A stretch of 64,000 nucleotides of DNA from Nonomuraea polychroma (GTDB lineage Bacteria > Actinomycetota > Actinomycetes > Streptosporangiales > Streptosporangiaceae). Shown one piece after another: positions 59,556 to 64,000 of the stretch. The number at the start of each line of letters is the position of its first letter. Position 1 is the stretch's first letter. Location of the stretch: positions 4,030,001 through 4,094,000 of the forward strand of contig NZ_SAUN01000001.1 of the NCBI RefSeq assembly GCF_004011505.1, written 5' to 3'. The notes below the pieces were generated by a model. That model made no database searches. It was not told where the DNA came from and saw nothing but the letters and a program-made list of their open reading frames with translations. A program made the translations under genes and the position numbers.

Positions 59556-60479
59556 GCGACGAACCGGCTGCTGTTCGCGATCGCCAACCGGATCCTTCGG
59601 CAGCGTGAGCGAGGCCGAGGACGCGGTCCAGGAAACCTGGCTGCGCAACGAGGTCTCCTCGACACAACCCACCTCACCCAAGGCCTTCCTCTCGGCCGTG
59701 GTCACCCGGATCTCGATCGACGTCCTGCGGTCGGCCCGCCGCCGGCGGGAGGAGTACGTCGGGCCGTGGTTTCCCGAGCCGCCGCTGCTGAGCGACCCCT
59801 ACGAGGACCCCGAGCGGTCGGCGGAGCTGGCCGACTCGCTGTCGATGGCGGCACTGCTCTGCTCGAACGACTGACCCCGATCGAGCGCGCGGTCTTCGTC
59901 CTGCGGGAGGTGTTCGGGTTCGGCTTCCCGGAGATCGCGTCGACCGTGGGGCGGTCGGAAGCGGCGTGCCGCCAGCTCGCGGTGCGAGCCCGCCGCCACA
60001 TGGACACCGGCCGGCCCCGGTTCGAGGCCGGCCGGAGAGAGCGCGAGGAGCTCGCCGGACGATTCTTCGACGCCTTCAGGGAAGGCGACGCCGACGGGCT
60101 GCGGGAACTGCTGGCCGGCGACGTTCACATGGTCGGCGACGGCGGCGGCAAGGCCCCCGCAGGGACCAAGCCCATCATCGGCGCCGACAAGGTGGCGCAA
60201 GTGCTCGCCGCGGTCGCCGCGCCGCTCGTCCGGATCGGCATCGTCGTGGAACCACACGAGGTGAACGGCCAGCCGGGCGCGATCTTCCGCGACCGGGACG
60301 GCAAGGTGCTCAACACCTTCGCACTCGACATCCTCGACGGACGGATCCAGACGATCCGCGCCGTCATCAACCCCGACAAACTCAGACACATCGGTCCGGT
60401 GGCGGACAGCTGGGCGGTCGCCCGCGAGTGGAACCAGGCCCGCCCCTCGCCGGAGAGGCGCCTCACGCCAACAGCATGA
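59556..60479 (+). pseudogene. ECF41/SigJ-type sigma factor with frameshifts
   Basis: 'NRLLFAIANRIL' (region 2 start), shift near 59598, 'VSEAEDAVQETWLR', 'REEYVGPWFPEPPLLSD', shift near 59858, then 'LERLTPIERAVFVLREVFGF' (region 4) and a complete SnoaL-like C-terminus ending 'VINPDKLRHIGPVADSWAV'. The start codon is not found. Each shift is a single base, so the gene is recently dead or misread. Paralogue of the intact factor at 19675. Confidence 0.8.
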
Positions 60480-60576
60480 TCACGCCCGCCCCCAGAAGCG
60501 CGGCCACGAGAACGACCACCACGACCAGAGGCGTCTTGCCGAATCGACGGCGGATGAGCTTCGCGTTGTGCACCAT
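60463..60576 (-). CDS. 37-residue single-helix membrane peptide
   Basis: ATG at 60576 with AAAGGGGA 6 bases upstream, an ideal ribosome site. A basic start ('MVHNAKLIRRRFGKTPL') is followed by one hydrophobic helix ('VVVVVLVAALLGAGVIMLLA') and a stop that overlaps the end of the sigma pseudogene on the other strand. Positive-inside topology. Too short for family assignment; could be a small regulatory or toxin-like membrane peptide. Confidence 0.55.
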   Translation of the reverse strand: MVHNAKLIRRRFGKTPLVVVVVLVAALLGAGVIMLLA

Positions 60577-60674
60577 CACGGTCCCCTTTCATGTCACCCC
60601 GGCGTCGTATCGCCAGGAAGGTGATGCAGAACAGCAGAAGCGCGACGGCCCGGGCGGCCAACGCAACCGCGGCT

Positions 60675-61163
60675 TCACACCTCCTCCCGCCCGCCGGTCA
60701 GCTCACGCCTGCGACGCAGCAACGCCGCCCGGCGAGCATGAGCACGCACGGCCAGCACCAACGCCGCCGCGACGAACACGCCACCGACCGCCACCGCGAG
60801 ACCCAAGCCCGTCCCACGCTGGACCGCAACGACACCCACGACCACCGCAGTGACCACCGAGGCCACCAGGGCGATCCAGGCGGCGACCACCTGCTCGCCG
60901 GCGAACAACGGCACCCGCCGCGTCAGCAGCCACCCGCCATACCCCGCCCAGGCCAGGCAGAACACCGTGAACAGCGCAAACGCCACATGCGTGCGGCCAG
61001 GCAGCGGACCCGGCTCCGACCACCACAACGCGGCCACGAACACCGCACCGGCAAGCCCCACCACCAACGCCGCCACCGCCCGCACCCGCAACCCCAGCGA
61101 CAACACCGGCGACAGCCGCTCGATCATCTCCTGCGCCGACAGACGCGGCTCCTCCTCAGTCAT
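60675..61163 (-). CDS. Four-helix membrane protein, candidate anti-sigma partner
   Basis: 162 residues; cytoplasmic N-terminus (1-28, 'EEEPRLSAQEMIERLSPVLS') and four helices (about 31-48, 60-79, 90-111, 118-138), with a basic tail. ATG overlaps the stop of the ECF sigma gene (ATGA). Position and topology suggest a membrane regulator of the sigma factor, but no zinc-anti-sigma HxxxCxxC motif is seen. Confidence 0.7.
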   Translation of the reverse strand: MTEEEPRLSAQEMIERLSPVLSLGLRVRAVAALVVGLAGAVFVAALWWSEPGPLPGRTHVAFALFTVFCLAWAGYGGWLLTRRVPLFAGEQVVAAWIALVASVVTAVVVGVVAVQRGTGLGLAVAVGGVFVAAALVLAVRAHARRAALLRRRRELTGGREEV

Positions 61164-61684
61164 GACCGGTACCCCTTCTCCTCCAGACGCTCACGCAGCA
61201 GCCGACGGGCACGATTGAGCCTCGACTTGACCGTGCCGACAGGCACCTGGCAGATCTGCGCGCAGTCCTCCACCGGCAGATCCTCCAGGTAGAACAGGAC
61301 GAGAATCTCCCGCTCCAGCACCGGCAGCCCCGACAACGCATCCACCAACCCGGCGCGATCCACCATCGCCTCCACCGGATCGCCGACGACCACATCGCTC
61401 GCCACCAAGCCCTCCCGCTCCCGCACGTACTCACCGCGCAGGCGGTCGGCCACCGATCGCCGGGCGATCGTGAACAGCCAGGGCACGAACCGCCCCGGTT
61501 CCCGCAGCCGCGGCAGGCCCCGAACCACCGCCAGCCACACCTCCTGAGACACGTCGTCAGCCCGCTCGACATCCAGCATGCGCCGCACGTACGTCCACAC
61601 AGGCATCCGCCAGCGGGCCACCAGCTCCGCCAGGGCCGCACGCTCACCCAGCTGCGCGCGAACCACCAGCAGCTCATCGGTCAT
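61160..61684 (-). CDS. ECF RNA polymerase sigma factor
   Basis: 174 residues. Region 2 'RRMLDVERADDVSQEVWLAV', 'PWLFTIARRSVADRLRGEYV'; region 4 'LPVLEREILVLFYLEDLPVE' and 'ICQVPVGTVKSRLNRARRLL'. Canonical small ECF factor of the SigE/SigW-like type without C-terminal extension, co-translated with the membrane protein downstream. 61685-61853 contains no supported gene. Confidence 0.92.
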   Translation of the reverse strand: MTDELLVVRAQLGERAALAELVARWRMPVWTYVRRMLDVERADDVSQEVWLAVVRGLPRLREPGRFVPWLFTIARRSVADRLRGEYVREREGLVASDVVVGDPVEAMVDRAGLVDALSGLPVLEREILVLFYLEDLPVEDCAQICQVPVGTVKSRLNRARRLLRERLEEKGYRS

Positions 61685-61853
61685 CTCGTCCTCCCGTCAC
61701 CCTGCACAGTCGGGCGAGAAGCCGATCAGGTTCACGGGATCCACGACATCATCGAGCGGAACCGGCCACACTCACCGCCGGGCCAGGACCGAGACGCCGG
61801 AAGGACGCAGACACGAACGCAAGCGGCCAGACGACCGCCTCCACGAGGTCGCC

Positions 61854-62750
61854 CTACGCGAGCACGGCAGCGATGGTGTGATGACCGATCTCCGCTATCA
61901 GCGGGTTGTCAGCCGAGTGGGCCAAAAACGCGAGCGACAGCGCGAGCGCCCAGCCTCTGGCCCGAACCCACAGCTCCTCACCCACCGCGTACCCGCACGC
62001 CCCCTGATACGCCCCCCGGAAGGCATCGTGCCACTCAGCCGGCAAGAGCATCCACGCCACCGACAAATCCGTGGCAGGATCCCCAGAGGTGATGTCACCA
62101 AAGTCGATCACGCCACTGATCCGGCCGCCATGAACCAAAAGGTTGGCCGGATGAAGATCGCCATGCACCCACACGGGAGGCTTCTCCCACCGCGGCGCCG
62201 CGACCGCAGCCTCCCAAACCCGCATCACGGCCCCATGATCGACGAGATCGCCCACGATCCGCAGATTCTGAGCGACCGCCACACGGCGCTCCGCGAGCGG
62301 GACACCACGGTAGGGATTCGCGGGCGCGTCCGGATCCGCAGGACCGTGCAACGCACCCAGAAACGCACCCAGAGTGACCGCGGCATCCCCCAGATCAGCA
62401 GGCGGATTCCGCGAGGCGACCTCTCCCGGCAAGAACGGGACGACACTCCAAGACCACGGATAACCAAGACCCGGCCGCCCCACCCGCACCGGCGCGGGAA
62501 CCGGCAGCGGCAACCGGGGCCCAAGAACCGGAAGCCACCGCACCTCATTCACCAGCAACCCGGCCGCCACCTCACGCCTCGGCAGCCGAACGACCAGCGC
62601 ATGACCGACCCGAAAGATGACGTTGTCCCACCCATTGGCCATCACCTCGATCGGCAGGTGCGCAAGATCGGGATGCTGCACGGCCAAGAGACGCCGAACC
62701 AGACCGGCGGAGACATCCACCTCGGCCGCCGGCATGCGATGAGGACCCAC
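61854..62750 (-). CDS. Aminoglycoside-phosphotransferase-fold kinase (APH family)
   Basis: 298 residues from GTG 62750 (ATG 62735 also possible). Kinase-like N-lobe ('ANGWDNVIFRVGHALVVRLP'), Brenner catalytic loop 'VWVHGDLHPANLLVHGGRIS' (catalytic Asp, Asn) and Mg-binding 'GVIDFGDITSGDPATDL'. Phosphorylates a small molecule; members include macrolide, aminoglycoside and metabolite kinases, and this one is typical of the many uncharacterised actinomycete copies. Resistance is possible but not shown. Confidence 0.88.
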   Translation of the reverse strand: MGPHRMPAAEVDVSAGLVRRLLAVQHPDLAHLPIEVMANGWDNVIFRVGHALVVRLPRREVAAGLLVNEVRWLPVLGPRLPLPVPAPVRVGRPGLGYPWSWSVVPFLPGEVASRNPPADLGDAAVTLGAFLGALHGPADPDAPANPYRGVPLAERRVAVAQNLRIVGDLVDHGAVMRVWEAAVAAPRWEKPPVWVHGDLHPANLLVHGGRISGVIDFGDITSGDPATDLSVAWMLLPAEWHDAFRGAYQGACGYAVGEELWVRARGWALALSLAFLAHSADNPLIAEIGHHTIAAVLA

Positions 62751-62872
62751 CCTGCGACCCTAACCGAGAGTCAATCAAGAACCGACCCGCGGCCGACCGC
62801 ACCTCAAGGCTCCCGACAAGCAGAGCACCGCACCCGCACGCCGACACCTTCACGCGACAACTAAGATCCGCC

Positions 62873-63030
62873 CATGTCCCGATCACCTGGCGGGCACGGC
62901 ACTTCGGCCTCACCTGGCACCTGACCTCGACGACCAGCGCCAACACCCGGCCGTCCTACTTCGTCGACGAGCAACTAAGCGGCCCATTTCGGCATCGGCG
63001 ACACACCCACACCTTTGAATCGACCCACGA
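62873..63030 (+). pseudogene. SRPBCC-family internal fragment
   Basis: 'HVPITWRARHFGLTWHLTS' and 'RPSYFVDEQLSGPFRHR' match the central strands of SRPBCC/cell-division-inhibitor-like proteins. No start, no C-terminal helix. The rest of 62751-63140 shows nothing. Confidence 0.55.
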
Positions 63031-63140
63031 CGCCGACAGCCGCACCGAGGCAACCCTCTGCCCAACACATCCCAGCCGACTCCCACGGCGAGATCGGCAA
63101 CCGCTGACCATCACTCCCCCGCCGACAACCACCCCGCGCA

Positions 63141-63839
63141 ATGCGCTTGTCCACCCATGCGGCACCGCACTACCGTGCCGATGTGGATCTCTTCTCACAC
63201 TCCTGGACGGCGTTGCGCACAACGGTCGCCGAACTCCCGGACGAAGACTTCGCACAACCGTCCGGCTGCACCGGCTGGCTCGTACGAGACCTGGTGTGCC
63301 ATCTCGTCATCGACGCCCAAGACGTCCTGATCACCCTCGTAACCCCCGCCGAAACAGAACCCACCCGCGACGCGGTCACCTACTGGGACGTCACCCAAAC
63401 ACCGCCCACCGGCGACGACCCCCTCGACGCACTGACCGTCCGGCTCGCCGCCGCCTACGAAGAGCCCCGGCTCCTCAAATTCCACCTCGACGACGTCGGC
63501 TCCGCCGCCGGCCGCGCCGCCGCACTCGCCGACCCAGCCCAACGGGTCAGCACCCGCGACCAGGTCCTCACCGCGGGCGACTACCTCTCCGCGTACGTCC
63601 TGGAATGGACCCTGCACCACCTCGACCTCGTCGCGCACCTCCCAGACGCCGCGGAACCACCCGCGGAAGGACTCGCCCGGTCCCGCGAGCTGCTGGAGAA
63701 GATCGCCGGGACCGCATTCCCCGCATCCCTCTCCGACAAGGACGCACTGCTCATCGGCACCGGACGGCGCGCCCCGACCGACGCGGAGAAGACCGCACTG
63801 GGCGAGCTGGCCGCGAAACTCCCGCTCGTCCTTGGATGA
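63141..63839 (+). CDS. Maleylpyruvate-isomerase/DinB-like mycothiol-dependent protein
   Basis: 232 residues; the MDMPI_N/DinB four-helix fold with the metal-site residues in 'LVRDLVCHLVIDAQDVL' (His) and 'YVLEWTLHHLDLVAHLP' (H-x-x-D). Actinobacterial members use mycothiol for isomerisation or detoxification, or have unknown thiol-transferase roles. ATG 63141 is the start used; an in-frame GTG at 63183 would also fit. Monocistronic. Confidence 0.82.
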   Translation: MRLSTHAAPHYRADVDLFSHSWTALRTTVAELPDEDFAQPSGCTGWLVRDLVCHLVIDAQDVLITLVTPAETEPTRDAVTYWDVTQTPPTGDDPLDALTVRLAAAYEEPRLLKFHLDDVGSAAGRAAALADPAQRVSTRDQVLTAGDYLSAYVLEWTLHHLDLVAHLPDAAEPPAEGLARSRELLEKIAGTAFPASLSDKDALLIGTGRRAPTDAEKTALGELAAKLPLVLG

Positions 63840-64000
63840 TTGTCAGGCTGAACGGGGCCTTCGAGACCACCTCGTCTCCTCTTCGGAGAGGTTCTGTTAA
63901 AAGGGTTAAAACACAATCCTTAAACCCGCCGCCTTTACAATGTAGATTCATAAGCGGACGAGCTGGATCAGTCGCCGCGCCTCCTGGATGAGCCTGCTCG
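63840..64000. other. Terminal stretch with AT-rich patch
   Basis: 63885-63955 is strikingly AT-rich for this genome (GTTAAAAGGGTTAAAACACA, then TTTACAATGTAGATTC), as promoters or mobile-element ends often are. No gene can be assigned before the window ends. Confidence 0.3.

Noticed and set aside
59183..59608. 141-codon plus-strand frame before the sigma pseudogene
   Set aside because: No recognisable content and it runs into the sigma region in the wrong frame.
63840..64000. tRNA gene in the AT-rich terminal patch
   Set aside because: No cloverleaf or T-loop consensus could be drawn.

Overview
The window looks like an accessory stretch (probably a chromosome arm) of a high-GC actinomycete, most plausibly a filamentous member of the Streptosporangiales or Streptomycetales. 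Supporting signs are the very high GC content, frequent GTG starts, many divergent regulator/effector pairs, a mycothiol-type DinB/MDMPI-domain protein, ECF41-type sigma factors, and a rifampicin monooxygenase with its rifamycin-associated DNA element. No rRNA, tRNA or CRISPR array was seen.

Layout. 1-6.3 kb: 3' part of a penicillin-acylase-type Ntn hydrolase, then a NarL-type two-component system divergent from a MacB-like ABC exporter. 6.3-8.1 kb: decayed DNA with an 854-bp IS5-family copy sitting in the 3' end of a tyrosine recombinase remnant. 8.1-12.2 kb: GlxA-type regulator and a run of small membrane and HD-domain proteins, one HD gene broken. 12.2-15 kb: a scrapheap of gene fragments (serine recombinase, PPOX, VOC, MFS, tyrosine recombinase) around an intact LysR gene. 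15-28.4 kb: copper-storage-like protein, an S9 peptidase that has lost its catalytic centre, alpha/beta hydrolase, the ECF41 sigma/CMD pair, TetR/DUF6463, GlxA/oxidoreductase, a PadR-ABC operon and a methyltransferase. 28.4-30.1 kb: IS605-type element with broken tnpA and intact tnpB. 30.1-33.2 kb: CobW-type metallochaperone and rox with its RAE. 33.3-37.3 kb: transposase and recombinase fragments flanking an MFS/ArsR cassette, then a STAND/WD40 relic. 37.3-43.8 kb: siderophore-type ABC importer, then an XRE-cupin regulator divergent from a thioredoxin-reductase-like/thioredoxin/MFS operon.

44.878-53.541 kb is a complete Tn3-family transposon with perfect 46-bp terminal inverted repeats and a CTATG target duplication. 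Besides the 1012-residue transposase it carries an AlkZ-like DNA-glycosylase-family protein, an epoxide hydrolase with a divergent WYL regulator, and SRPBCC and VOC genes with a divergent CGNR regulator. The two divergent pairs each have their own palindromic operator candidate. No resolvase was recognised. It landed on the start codon of an IS630-type transposase remnant.

53.7-64 kb: LysR/MFS pair, a chimeric SDR fusion, a membrane protein, an ECF41 sigma pseudogene, an ECF sigma/membrane-protein pair, a phosphotransferase and an MDMPI-domain protein.

Overall the region combines antibiotic or toxicant handling modules (rox, exporters, glycosylase, epoxide hydrolase, phosphotransferase), each with a dedicated local regulator, with heavy mobile-element traffic and unusually dense pseudogenes. 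Some single-base frameshifts could be sequencing errors, but the large in-frame deletions and chimeric junctions cannot be explained that way.
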